Counted from the stretch's first letter, positions 33,534-42,424 are shown. The stretch is DNA of 64,000 nucleotides from Streptomyces griseicoloratus (GCF_014534645.1 NZ_JACVQF010000186.1:62001-126000); one strand, 5' to 3'. Notes: generated from the letters alone by a model not told the origin. Numbers and translations: made by a program.

Positions 33534-35305
33534 TGCACCGTCTGCTGCCGCTCCTCGTCGCCGTGCCGCTGCTCGGGGCCGCCCTGCTGGCCGCGCTGGG
33601 CCGTGTCCTGCCGCGGGTCGTCGCGGAGAGCGTGGGCTGCGCCGTCTCGGCCGGGACCGCGGCGCTCGCGGTCGTGCTGCTGCCGCACTCCTCGCCGCCG
33701 CTGGTCGAGTGGGCCGGCGGCTGGGAACCGGTGCGGGGGTACGGCGTCGGCATCGTCCTGGTCGGCGACGGCCCCGGCCTCGGCATGGCCGCGCTGGTCT
33801 CCCTGCTGACGCTCGCCGCCCTGGCGTACTCCTGGCGCTCCTTCGACGAGCCGCCGCACGGGCACACCGGGGCGTTCCCGGCCCTCATGCTGCTCTTCCA
33901 GGCCGGCATGTGCGGCTTCGCGATCGCCGGGGACCTCTTCAACGCGTTCGTCTGGTTCGAGCTGATGGGCGTCGTCGCCTACGCCCTGACCGGCCACCGG
34001 GTAGAGGAGGCCAGGGCCGTGCAGGGGGCGCTGACCTTCGCGATCGTCAACTCCCTGGGCGGGTACGCCCTGCTGATGGGCATCGCGCTGCTGTACGCCC
34101 GCACCGGCGAGCTGGCCATGGCGGAGATCGGGCGGGGACTGGACGCCGGGGGCCCACCCGACGCGCTCGTGCTCGCCGGCTTCGTCCTCGTCCTGACCGG
34201 TCTGCTGGTCAAGGCGGCCGCGGTGCCGTTCCACTTCTGGCTGCCGGACGCGCACGCGGTCGCCCCCACCCCCGTGTGCATGCTGCTGTCCGGCGTCATG
34301 GTCCAGCTCGGCGTGTTCGGCGTCTGGCGGATCCACGGCACCGTGTTCTCCGGGCCCGGCGGGCTGCCGGCCGGCGACGTGGAACGGGTCCTGATGGTGC
34401 TCGGCGCGGTGACCGCCGCGATCGGCGCGCTGATGTGCTGGTACCAGCGCCACATCAAGCGGCTGCTGGCGTACTCGACGATCGCCCACACCGGGCTGTT
34501 CCTGCTCGGCGTCGGCACGCTCACGCCCGAGGGCGACGACGGTGTCGCGCTGTACGTCATCGGCCACGCCGGGGTGAAGGCCGCGCTGTTCGCGTGCACC
34601 GGCATCCTCCTGGACCGGTTCGGCAGCGTCGACGAACACGTCCTGCACGGCCGGGCCGGGGCGCTGCGCGGTGTCGCCGTGATGTTCGCCGCCGCGGCGC
34701 TGGGCCTGGCGGGCCTGCCGCCCTTCGGCACGGCACTCGGCAAGTCCGTCACCGAGGAGGCCGTGGGCGGCCCGCTCACCGTGCTGTACGTCGTGGTGAG
34801 CGCGGTGACCGCCGGGGCGGTGCTGCGGGTCGCCGCCCGGGTGTTCCTCGGGCTCGGTCCCAGGCCGCGGGAAGCCCGGGGCGAGGACGCCTACGAGACG
34901 ACGGGCAACGGCGAGGAGCCCGAGACGGAGCAGCGACTGGTCCGGGTCCCCGACACCATGACGGCGGTCCCCGCGCTCCTGCTCGCCGGGGCGCTCGCCG
35001 CCGGGGCCGTCCCCGGCTTCGCCGACGCGGTGGCCCGTGCCATGAGCGAGGCCACCACCGCCGGTCTCGTCCACACCTCCGTGCACTGGACGCCCGTCGG
35101 CATCGTGCTCGGGCTGGTGTCGACGCTCCTCGCGGTGGGCCTCGCGGCCGTCGCCGTCACCCGTCCCGAGCTGCTCGCGCCGCCGGCGCGGGCGCTGCCG
35201 CTGCGGCGGCTGCAGTCCGGGCACGTCGGGGACTACGTGGCGTGGCTGCTGGTGGGCACCACCGTCCTGGGCGTCCTCGCCCTGCCCGCGGTCCTGACGG
35301 GGTGA
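33533..35305 (+). CDS. MnhD/MbhH-type ion-translocating antiporter subunit (MrpD)
   Basis: 590 residues with about 14 helices. The core proton_antipo_M domain (about residues 120-410) includes the Glu in WFELMGVVAYAL and the Lys in LLVKAAAVPFHFWLPDAHAVAPTPV, plus a further Lys/His set in LLAYSTIAHTGLFL. These match complex-I/Mrp channel residues. A hydrophilic insertion (YETTGNGEEPETEQR) precedes the last helices. It is the only large antiporter-like subunit in the operon; no NuoL-like MrpA is present. The operon ends here. Confidence 0.92.
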   Translation: MHRLLPLLVAVPLLGAALLAALGRVLPRVVAESVGCAVSAGTAALAVVLLPHSSPPLVEWAGGWEPVRGYGVGIVLVGDGPGLGMAALVSLLTLAALAYSWRSFDEPPHGHTGAFPALMLLFQAGMCGFAIAGDLFNAFVWFELMGVVAYALTGHRVEEARAVQGALTFAIVNSLGGYALLMGIALLYARTGELAMAEIGRGLDAGGPPDALVLAGFVLVLTGLLVKAAAVPFHFWLPDAHAVAPTPVCMLLSGVMVQLGVFGVWRIHGTVFSGPGGLPAGDVERVLMVLGAVTAAIGALMCWYQRHIKRLLAYSTIAHTGLFLLGVGTLTPEGDDGVALYVIGHAGVKAALFACTGILLDRFGSVDEHVLHGRAGALRGVAVMFAAAALGLAGLPPFGTALGKSVTEEAVGGPLTVLYVVVSAVTAGAVLRVAARVFLGLGPRPREARGEDAYETTGNGEEPETEQRLVRVPDTMTAVPALLLAGALAAGAVPGFADAVARAMSEATTAGLVHTSVHWTPVGIVLGLVSTLLAVGLAAVAVTRPELLAPPARALPLRRLQSGHVGDYVAWLLVGTTVLGVLALPAVLTG

Positions 35306-35464
35306 CACGTCGCAGGCCCGCCCGGCGCACTCCGGGACGGCCGGCACGTCTCGGCTCGCGCGGCGGGAGGGGCGGATGTGCCGTGCGTTCTCCCCGGGGC
35401 CCCCGGCTCCGGTCTTCCGTAGCATGAGATTCCCGGCCGGACAGGATCACGCGAGGAGCGGTCC

Positions 35465-36418
35465 GTGCGAGACATCGCCGTGTTCAGCGGTAGTGCCCAC
35501 CCCGACCTGGCCGAGGAGGTCTGCGCCCACCTCGGCGTTCCCCTCAGCCCCACCCGGGTCAGCCGGTTCGCCAACGACTGTCTGGAGGTGCAGCTGCGGG
35601 CCAACTGCCGCGAACGCGACGTCTTCCTGATCCAGCCGCTGGTCAGACCGGTCCAGGAGCACCTCGTCGAACTGCTGCTGATGTGCGACGCGGCCCGCGG
35701 GGCCTCGGCCGGGCGCATCACGGTCGTGATGCCGCACTACTCCTACGCCCGCTCCGACAAGAAGGACGCACCCCGCATCTCCCTGGGCGGGCGGCTGGTC
35801 GCCGACCTGCTGGTGGCGGCCGGCGCCGGCCGGGTGCTGGCCATGACGCTGCACTCGCCGCAGGTGCACGGATTCTTCTCGGTGCCCGTCGACCACCTGC
35901 ACGCGCTGCGTGAACTGGCCGCGCACTTCCGCCGGTACGACCTGTCCCGTACGACGGTCGTCTCGCCGGACCTCGGCAACGCCAAGGAGGCCGCCGCCTT
36001 CGCCCGGATGCTCGGCGCCCAGGTCGCCGCGGGCGCCAAGCAGCGGTACGCCGACGACCGGGTCACCATCAGCGCCGTCATCGGCGACGTCGCCGGCCGC
36101 GACGTCATCGTGCTCGACGACGAGATCGCCAAGGGCAGCACCGTCCTGGAACTCCTCGACCGGCTGCGGGAGGCCGGCCCGCGCAGCGTCCGGCTCGCCT
36201 GTACGCACGGGCTGTTCGCGGCCGGTGCCCTCAAGCGGCTCAGCGAGCAGCCGGAGGTGCTGGAGATCGTGTGCACCAACACGGTGCCGGTGCCCGCCGA
36301 CGACCACACGGACAAGCTGCGGATCCTGTCCATCGCCCCCGCGCTCGCCGAGGCCGTGCGCCGCATCCACAACGGCGAGTCGGTCAGCGCCCTGTTCGAC
36401 GCGCCGCCGGCAGACTGA
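35465..36418 (+). CDS. prs: Ribose-phosphate diphosphokinase (PRPP synthetase) paralogue
   Basis: 317 residues from GTG 35465, GAGGAG upstream and a TAGCAT -10-like box further up. Makes PRPP from ribose 5-phosphate and ATP for nucleotide, His and Trp synthesis. The catalytic flexible loop near residues 92-115 reads YSYARSDKKDAPRISLGGRL instead of the usual YFGYARQDRKARSREPI. The PRPP-binding loop at 214-231 is VIVLDDEIAKGSTVLELL rather than DDMIDTGGT. It is therefore a divergent second PRPP synthetase, not the glmU-linked housekeeping enzyme. Key Asp residues and a His near LHSPQVHGFF are retained. The 3' end overlaps the convergent STAS gene by 35 bases. Confidence 0.9.
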   Translation: MRDIAVFSGSAHPDLAEEVCAHLGVPLSPTRVSRFANDCLEVQLRANCRERDVFLIQPLVRPVQEHLVELLLMCDAARGASAGRITVVMPHYSYARSDKKDAPRISLGGRLVADLLVAAGAGRVLAMTLHSPQVHGFFSVPVDHLHALRELAAHFRRYDLSRTTVVSPDLGNAKEAAAFARMLGAQVAAGAKQRYADDRVTISAVIGDVAGRDVIVLDDEIAKGSTVLELLDRLREAGPRSVRLACTHGLFAAGALKRLSEQPEVLEIVCTNTVPVPADDHTDKLRILSIAPALAEAVRRIHNGESVSALFDAPPAD

Positions 36419-36770
36419 CGCCGAGCACCTCCTCCAGGGTCGGCCGCGGGGGCAGCATCCCCGCCAGACCGGTGATCCGCAGCATGCGCAGCGTCAGGGG
36501 GTGGGTGCACACCAGGTGCACCTGGCCGCCCTGTTCGAGCACCTGGTGGCGGGCCCGGTACAGCAGCCGCAGTCCGGAGCAGTCGAAGAACTCGATCCGG
36601 CGCAGGTCGATCACGATCCGGGCGCCGGGACGCCCCGTCTCCCGGTCCAGATGCGGGGCGATCTCCGCGGCCGATGCGATGTCGATCTCACCCCGGAACT
36701 CCAGCACCGTGTGACCCCGGTGGCGATGAACACGCAGATGCCGGGTGGGCGACGCGGATTCCTGCCGCAC
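36384..36770 (-). CDS. STAS-domain anti-sigma factor antagonist
   Basis: 128 residues from GTG 36770 (GGAGG ten bases upstream). STAS core: GHTVLEFRGEIDIASAAEIAPHL, then VIDLRRIEFFDCSGLRLLYRA, where the Ser in DCSG is the usual kinase target. Unphosphorylated STAS antagonists bind anti-sigma kinases and release sigma factors. An in-frame ATG at 36890 would add 40 residues, but that stretch has AT-rich third positions and looks like leader, not coding. Several separately encoded kinase/phosphatase partners exist in Streptomyces; the SpoIIE-type protein at 49.8-52.2 kb is a candidate in principle. The gene is convergent with prs (35-base overlap). Confidence 0.85.
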   Translation of the reverse strand: MRQESASPTRHLRVHRHRGHTVLEFRGEIDIASAAEIAPHLDRETGRPGARIVIDLRRIEFFDCSGLRLLYRARHQVLEQGGQVHLVCTHPLTLRMLRITGLAGMLPPRPTLEEVLGVSLPAARRTGR

Positions 36771-36918
36771 GACGACAACGCCTCCAGCCTGCGGGTGGGG
36801 GGACTGCGGGAACCACAGGTGACTCCAACAGCCTTGCTCACCCAGCAAGTTACCCTCGATGGAATGAATTTGAGCATGTTCGATTGACATATGTCATCGA
36901 ATTCTCAGAGCCGGTCGG

Positions 36919-37869
36919 TCAGTCGACCACGAGCACCAGCTTGCCGGTGGTGCGCCCGGTCTCGCCGGCGGCGTGCGCCCGGGCGGCGTCGGCCAGCGGG
37001 AACGTCTGCGCGATCGTGGCGCGCAGCCCGCCCGCCTCGACCAGACCGGCGATCTCCCGCATGTCGCTCCGGTCGGCGTCGACGAGCATCCGGACCGCCC
37101 GTACGCCGAGCCGCTCGGCCTCCTCGTAGAAGTCGTCCGACCCGATCGGCAGGATCGACACCACCACCCCGCCCGGGCGCAGCACGCGCAGCGACCGGAC
37201 GGAGGTCTCGCCGCCGATCGTGTCCAGGACGACGTCGACGTCCTTCACGGCCTCCGCGAAGTCCGTCTCCCGGTAGTCCAGCGGCTCGTCCACGCCGATG
37301 GAGCGCAGGAAGTCGTGCTTGCCCGCGCTGGCGGTGCCGATCACGTGCGCACCCCGGGCCTTGGCGATCTGCACGGCCACATGGCCCACGCCGCCGGCCG
37401 CCGCGTGGATCAGCACCCGCTGCCCCTGACGGAGGTCCGCCCGCTCCACCAGGGCCTGCCAGGCGGTCAGCGAGACCAGCGGGAGCGCCCCGGCCTGGAC
37501 GTGGTCGATCCCGGCCGGCTTGTGCGTGAAGGTGCGCGCCGGGGCCGTGACGTACTCCGCGTGGGAGCCGTGCCCGAACGGGTAGGACAGCATGCCGAAG
37601 ACCTCGTCGCCCGGCCGGAACGCGGCGACCCCGATCCCCACCGCCTCCACCACGCCGGAGACGTCCCAGCCCAGCACGAAGGGCGGCGCACCGAGGAAGC
37701 CGCCGTTCGCCCGGTGCTTCCAGTCCGTGGGGTTCACTCCGGCGGCCCGCACGCGCACCAGCACCTCGTTGGGGCGCGGTTCGGGCCGCTCCAGCCGTAC
37801 TTCCTTCAGGACCTCGGGACCGCCGAGGACGTCCTGGCTGATGGCTCGCATCATGTTCACGTCGTCCAT
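36919..37869 (-). CDS. Zinc-free quinone-oxidoreductase-like NADP-dependent oxidoreductase
   Basis: 316 residues from ATG 37869. MDR superfamily: N-terminal GroES-like region (EVLVRVRAAGVNPTDWKHRANGG) and a nucleotide-binding site with VLIHAAAGGVGHVAVQIAK (AAxGGVG motif). The Cys/His ligands of the structural and catalytic zinc in alcohol dehydrogenases are not visible. QOR-like enzymes reduce quinones or alkenals with NADPH. It is third in an operon behind an APC permease and an amidohydrolase, with 56- and 34-bp gaps. Confidence 0.9.
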   Translation of the reverse strand: MDDVNMMRAISQDVLGGPEVLKEVRLERPEPRPNEVLVRVRAAGVNPTDWKHRANGGFLGAPPFVLGWDVSGVVEAVGIGVAAFRPGDEVFGMLSYPFGHGSHAEYVTAPARTFTHKPAGIDHVQAGALPLVSLTAWQALVERADLRQGQRVLIHAAAGGVGHVAVQIAKARGAHVIGTASAGKHDFLRSIGVDEPLDYRETDFAEAVKDVDVVLDTIGGETSVRSLRVLRPGGVVVSILPIGSDDFYEEAERLGVRAVRMLVDADRSDMREIAGLVEAGGLRATIAQTFPLADAARAHAAGETGRTTGKLVLVVD

Positions 37870-37925
37870 GGTGACCCAGCCTGCCCGCTCGCGCTCGCCC
37901 GTGCCACGGCGCGGTCGCGGCGCGC

Positions 37926-39557
37926 TCACACCTCGGCAGCCGCGTAGACCCTCTCGCCTCCCACGTACGTCAGCGCCACCCGCGTCGACGCGATCTCCTC
38001 CAGGGGTCCGGCGAACGGGTCGCGGTCCAGGACGACGAGGTCCGCCAGGGCCCCCGCGCACACCCGGCCGGTGTCGTCGAGGTGGTTCACGTACGCCGAA
38101 CCCGCCGTGTACGCCGTCAGGGCCGCCGCCAGGCCGATGCGCTGCTCCGGCAGGAACACCGGCGCGTCGCCGTCCGGTCCGACCCGGTTCACCGCGACAT
38201 GGATCCCCTGCAGCGGGTCCGGGCTGCTGACCGGCCAGTCGCTGCCCGCCGCGAGCCGGGCGCCGGAGGCGAGCAGTGCGCCGAACGGGTACTGCCGGGC
38301 GGCCCGTTCGGGCCCCAGGAACGGGATCGTCAGCTCGTCCATCTGCGGCTCGTGGGCGGCCCACAGCGGCTGGACGGTGGCGGTGGCGCCGAGCCGGGCG
38401 AAGCGCGGCACGTCGTCGGGGTGCACCACCTGGAGGTGCGCGAGGTGCGGCCGGGTCTCGCTCGGCCCGTTCGCCCGCCTGGCCGCCTCGACCGCGTCCA
38501 GGGCGTCGCGCACCGCCCGGTCACCGAGCGCGTGGAAGTGGCACTGGAACCCGAGCGCGTCGAGTTCCGCCACGTACTCGGGCAGCTCCTGCGGGTCCAG
38601 GAAGGCCGTGCCCCGGTTGGCGGTGGCGCAGCCGCACCCGTCCAGGTACGGGTCCAGCAGGGCGGCGGTGCCCGTCTCGGCGACTCCGTCCAGCATCAGC
38701 TTGACGCTGGTCGCGCGGAACCGGCCGTGGGTCAGCGCCGCCCGCCGCTCGACGAGTTCGGGGATCTGCTCGGCCCCGCGCTCCCGGTCCCACCACAGCG
38801 CGCCGACGACCCGTGCGGTGAGCGAGCCGGCGCGGGCGGCGGCCAGATACGCCTGCGACGGGTCCTCCATGCCGAGGAAGTCCCCGACGAGCGCGTCCTG
38901 CCAGGCCGTGATGCCGAGCGCGTGCAGATGCCGCTGGGCGCGCAGCAGCGCCGCCAGCCGCTCGGCGGGCCCGGCCGGCGGGGTGAGCCGCCCGACCAGT
39001 TGCATCGCGCCCTCCTGCAGCGTCCCGCTCGGCTCACCGGCGGCGTCCCGGTCGATCCGTCCGTCGGCCGGGTCGGGCGTGTCGCGGCCGATGCCGGCGC
39101 GTTCGAGGGCCCTGCTGTTGACCCAGGCGCCGTGGTGGTCGCGGTTGGGCAGGTAGACCGGCCGGTCGGGAACGGCCGCGTCCAGCAGCTCCTTGGCCGG
39201 CGTACCGCCCGCGAACGCCTCCATGGACCAGCCGCCGCCGGTGATCCACTCCTGTTCCGGATGCGCGGCCGCGTAGGCCCGGACCGCGGCGACGGTCTCC
39301 TCGGCGGTCCGGGTCCCGGTCAGGTCGCACCGGCCGAGCTCCAGGCCCGCGGGCATCGGATGGACGTGCGCGTCCTGGAAGCCGGGCAGCAGCAGCCGCC
39401 CGGCGAGGTCGACGACCTCCGTGCGCGGCCCGGCGAGGTCACGGACCTCGTCGTGCCCGACGGCGGTGACGCGGTCACCGGTGACGGCCACGGCCGTCGC
39501 CGTGCGTCCCTCGGGGGTGAGGACGGGTCCGCCGGTGAAGAGCAGGTCGGCGTGCAT
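37926..39557 (-). CDS. YtcJ-type amidohydrolase family 3 metal hydrolase
   Basis: 543 residues from ATG 39557; AGGAAG upstream favours this ATG over a GTG at 39563. TIM-barrel metal-dependent hydrolase with GFQDAHVHP, where the first metal His pair lies, then QCHFHALGDRA and HLAHLQVVHPDD, a YtcJ-like GSDWP motif, and a characteristic C-terminal composite domain (LADLVVLDRDPF). Family members deacylate or hydrolyse diverse amides and lactams. With an amino-acid/amine permease (upstream gene) it probably handles an imported nitrogen compound. This assignment of substrate class is inference. Confidence 0.9.
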   Translation of the reverse strand: MHADLLFTGGPVLTPEGRTATAVAVTGDRVTAVGHDEVRDLAGPRTEVVDLAGRLLLPGFQDAHVHPMPAGLELGRCDLTGTRTAEETVAAVRAYAAAHPEQEWITGGGWSMEAFAGGTPAKELLDAAVPDRPVYLPNRDHHGAWVNSRALERAGIGRDTPDPADGRIDRDAAGEPSGTLQEGAMQLVGRLTPPAGPAERLAALLRAQRHLHALGITAWQDALVGDFLGMEDPSQAYLAAARAGSLTARVVGALWWDRERGAEQIPELVERRAALTHGRFRATSVKLMLDGVAETGTAALLDPYLDGCGCATANRGTAFLDPQELPEYVAELDALGFQCHFHALGDRAVRDALDAVEAARRANGPSETRPHLAHLQVVHPDDVPRFARLGATATVQPLWAAHEPQMDELTIPFLGPERAARQYPFGALLASGARLAAGSDWPVSSPDPLQGIHVAVNRVGPDGDAPVFLPEQRIGLAAALTAYTAGSAYVNHLDDTGRVCAGALADLVVLDRDPFAGPLEEIASTRVALTYVGGERVYAAAEV

Positions 39558-39591
39558 GGTCACTTCCTTGTCGCTGGGGGAACGGGGCTTG

Positions 39592-41094
39592 TCACTCGGG
39601 GGCCGGGACCAGGCGGGGCGCGTCGGCGTCGGTGCCCTCGCCGGTGCGGAAGTACGGCGATCTGCGCACCCACTTGGCCCACGCGGCGGCCACCAGGCCC
39701 GACGCGATCATCACCAGGGGAGTGAGCAGCAGGAACCAGCCGTTGTCGGGGCTGACCTCCAGATGGTCGGCGGATCTGTAGAACGACCAGCCGAGGTAAC
39801 CGCCGAGGGCGAGCAGCACGGCCGCGCTCAGCGCGGGCAGCACCACCGCGCGCAGCCCCTGCCGCCAGTCCTCGCGCAGCAGGGAGCGGAAGCGCACGGC
39901 CGCCGCCAGCGCCGTGAGCGCGTACGACAGGGAGACCACGATCCCCACGGCGTTGACCGTCGCCATGATCATGTCGGCCAGGCGCGGGACGACCAGGGCG
40001 AGCGCCGCGACCGCCGTCGCCAGCGCGCCGACCAGCAGTGTGCCGACGGCCGGTGTCCCGTACCGGGCACTGACCCTGGACCACACCGGACCGAGCGTAC
40101 GGTCCCGGCTCATCGCGAACATCCCCCGTGCCGTCGGGATCACCCCGGCCTGCAGCGAGGCGACCGCCGAGAACATCAGCGCCACCAGCGGGAGCGCCGC
40201 CAGCGGCTGGGCGGCGAGCCGCTCTCCGAAGTACGCCAGCCCCTCGGCGCCGTGGCCCGCCAGCTCTTCCTCGGACAGCACGCGCTGGAAGGCGACCGAG
40301 CCCAGCAGGAACAGCCCCAGCATCGTCACCAGGGTGATCAGTCCGGCGCGGGAGGCGTCCCGGGAGTCGCGCACCTCCTCGCCGACGCTGAACGCGGTCT
40401 CGAAGCCCCAGTAGCAGAACACCGTCAGCAGCAGCCCCTGGGCCAGTGCGGTGGCCGACGGGATCGCGAACGGGTCGAACCAGGAGAGGCTGAAGGGGTG
40501 CGGGCCGGTGACGATGCCGTAGCCGCAGAAGCCGAGCAGGACCACGTACTCGAAGACCAGCAGCCCGGTCTGCAGCCGCGCAGCCGTCCGCACACCCCGC
40601 ACGGCGGTCAGCGTCACCGCCGCCAGCACCACGACGCCCAGCGCCGTGGTCTGCGCCGTCGACCCCGGATCCAGTACCAGGCCGCCCACGCGGTGCGCCC
40701 CGGCGTCCTGGGCGAGCTGGATCAGCGCCGACCCGGTGACCGCCGTGGTGTACGCGAGGAAGGCCACCGTCGCCACGATGTTCACCCAGCCGACCAGGAA
40801 ACCCAGCCAGGGGCTGAGCGAACGCCCCACCCACACATAGCCGTTGCCCGCGTTCGGCTCCACGCGGTTCAGCCGGGCGTAGGCCCCCGCGATGCCCAGC
40901 ACCGGCAGGAACGCCAGCAGCATGATCGCGGGCAGGTGCAGCCCGACCACCCCGGCCGTGACGCCCAGGCCGATGCCGATGCTGGTGGTCGCGGCCGTGC
41001 TGGACGCGGCGATCGCGATGCCGTCGACCACGCCGAGGGACTTGCGCAGCACGGGCCGCGCCGGTGGGTCGCTGCCGTAGGGCTCGTCGGTCAT
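39592..41094 (-). CDS. APC-superfamily amino acid/amine permease
   Basis: 500 residues, GGAG seven bases before ATG 41094. About twelve to fourteen helices with the APC pattern (GIAIAASSTAATTSIGIGLG near residue 25; RLNRVEPNAGNGYVWVGRSLSPWLGFLVGW near 75; FCYWGFETAFSVGEEVRD around 240). It belongs with amino acid, ethanolamine or polyamine permeases. It heads the operon with the amidohydrolase and oxidoreductase. The divergent tetR gene and the inverted repeat at 41164-41182 point to substrate-inducible control. Confidence 0.9.
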   Translation of the reverse strand: MTDEPYGSDPPARPVLRKSLGVVDGIAIAASSTAATTSIGIGLGVTAGVVGLHLPAIMLLAFLPVLGIAGAYARLNRVEPNAGNGYVWVGRSLSPWLGFLVGWVNIVATVAFLAYTTAVTGSALIQLAQDAGAHRVGGLVLDPGSTAQTTALGVVVLAAVTLTAVRGVRTAARLQTGLLVFEYVVLLGFCGYGIVTGPHPFSLSWFDPFAIPSATALAQGLLLTVFCYWGFETAFSVGEEVRDSRDASRAGLITLVTMLGLFLLGSVAFQRVLSEEELAGHGAEGLAYFGERLAAQPLAALPLVALMFSAVASLQAGVIPTARGMFAMSRDRTLGPVWSRVSARYGTPAVGTLLVGALATAVAALALVVPRLADMIMATVNAVGIVVSLSYALTALAAAVRFRSLLREDWRQGLRAVVLPALSAAVLLALGGYLGWSFYRSADHLEVSPDNGWFLLLTPLVMIASGLVAAAWAKWVRRSPYFRTGEGTDADAPRLVPAPE

Positions 41095-41163
41095 GCCGGG
41101 TCTCCGCTCGCACCAGGGGGCCCGGTCGGCCCCGGTGACCGCACATGAAACTGCCCGGGTACT

Positions 41164-41182
41164 CAACAGGTCAACGCTGTTG
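41164..41182. promoter_or_regulatory. Candidate TetR operator
   Basis: CAACAG-GTCAACG-CTGTTG: 6-bp arms with a 7-bp spacer, placed between the divergent permease and tetR genes. Size and position fit a TetR-type dimer. Confidence 0.55.
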
Positions 41183-41229
41183 TCATAAGGTGCGCACACG
41201 GCTGTCCACGGCACCGCAGGAGGCATGTC

Positions 41230-41952
41230 ATGACCGAGCGCGTCGTCCCGCCCGCCGCCCGGCGGCGCAGACGGCCCACCAAACAGGGCGTCGTGCTGTC
41301 GGAGGAACTGATCGTCGCCACGGCCCTCAGGCTGATCGAGGAACACGGCGCCGACGCCCTGTCCGTCCGCCGCCTCGGCCGGGCCCTGGGGGCCGACCCC
41401 AGCTCGCTCTACCGGTACTTCCGGCACACCGACGATCTGATGCTCGCCATCGCCGACGAACTGATCGGGCGTACCCTGCGCACCTGGAACCCCACCGGTG
41501 ACTGGCGCGCCGACCTGCGCGAACTCGGCCTGCGCATGCACGCCGGGGCGCTCGCCCACCCCCGGGCGGCCGTCCTCAGCTCCTACCGGGTGACCGGGCG
41601 CGTGCACGAGATCGAGGCCGTGGAGGCCATCCTCGGTGTGCTGCGCGGCGCCGGCTTCCCCGACGCCGAGGCGGTGCGGATCTACCACGCCTTCGTCGAC
41701 CAGACCCTCGCCTTCGGCGCCCTCGACTCGGCCTCCACCGCACTGCCCGGGCCCGCCCGCGCCGCGGAGGCGTCGGTGTGGCGCGCGACGTACGCCCGGC
41801 TGCCCGCCGGCACCCACCCCAACATCGCGGCGACGGCGCGCCACCTCGTCGCCGACATGCCCCGCAGCTCCTACCCCGCGGCCCTGGAGCTGCTGCTGGA
41901 GGCGGCCGAGGCACGGCTGACGGCGTGTCAGCGACGGCCGGTGGCCGAGTGA
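41230..41952 (+). CDS. TetR-family regulator of the permease/amidohydrolase operon
   Basis: 240 residues, GGAGG six bases before ATG 41230. HTH: LIEEHGADALSVRRLGRALGADPSSLYRYFRHTDDLML; the SLYRYF motif is characteristic of TetR. The C-terminal domain resembles the TetR_C group seen in tetracycline-type repressors. Divergent orientation from the APC permease, with an inverted repeat between, makes it the likely repressor of 36919-41094 and of itself. Effector unknown. Confidence 0.9.
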   Translation: MTERVVPPAARRRRRPTKQGVVLSEELIVATALRLIEEHGADALSVRRLGRALGADPSSLYRYFRHTDDLMLAIADELIGRTLRTWNPTGDWRADLRELGLRMHAGALAHPRAAVLSSYRVTGRVHEIEAVEAILGVLRGAGFPDAEAVRIYHAFVDQTLAFGALDSASTALPGPARAAEASVWRATYARLPAGTHPNIAATARHLVADMPRSSYPAALELLLEAAEARLTACQRRPVAE

Positions 41953-41988
41953 ACGCGGCCGGACGGGACATCCGCAAGGTACGGGGCG

Positions 41989-42008
41989 ACGGGACACGAC
42001 CGTCCCGT
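41989..42008 (+). terminator. Hairpin downstream of tetR
   Basis: ACGGGAC (41989-41995) and GTCCCGT (42002-42008) around a 6-nt loop in the 79-bp gap after the tetR stop. Confidence 0.45.
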
Positions 42009-42031
42009 CCCCGTGACCCTTCGGAGGAGAC

Positions 42032-42424
42032 ATGGCACTGGTGAACGCGGGCGTCGTGGTGCTCGACTGCGCCGAGCCCGAGAAGCTCGCCGAGTTCTAC
42101 ACGGCGCTGCTGGGCGCGCAGCACACGGAGGTGAGCGCCAACCGGATCGAGATCAGGGGAGCCGACGGCTTCCGCATGGCGTTCCGGCGGGACGCGAACG
42201 CCACCCCGCCGAGCTGGCCCCGCCCCGAGAACTCCCTCCAGGCCCATCTGGACTTCGTGGTGGAGGACCTGGACGCGGCCGAGCGGGGCGTCGTCGGCCT
42301 CGGCGGGCGCCCGCTGGAGGCGAAGGACGCCCCGGGTCCCTACGAGGAGCGCGGCTTCGCCGACCCGGCGGGTCACTCCTTCACCTTGCGCCGCATGGCG
42401 CCGACGGCACCCAAGCAGGGCTGA
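42032..42424 (+). CDS. VOC-family (glyoxalase-like) protein
   Basis: 130 residues with GGAGGAGAC directly before ATG. A single VOC betaalphabetabetabeta pair: LDCAEPEKLAEFYTALLGAQ in the first half, and HLDFVVEDLDAAERGVVGLGG to FADPAGHSFTLRR in the second. Few canonical metal ligands (His/Glu) are visible. The group includes drug-binding and lyase-like proteins; function unassigned. A strong hairpin overlaps its stop codon. Confidence 0.88.
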   Translation: MALVNAGVVVLDCAEPEKLAEFYTALLGAQHTEVSANRIEIRGADGFRMAFRRDANATPPSWPRPENSLQAHLDFVVEDLDAAERGVVGLGGRPLEAKDAPGPYEERGFADPAGHSFTLRRMAPTAPKQG

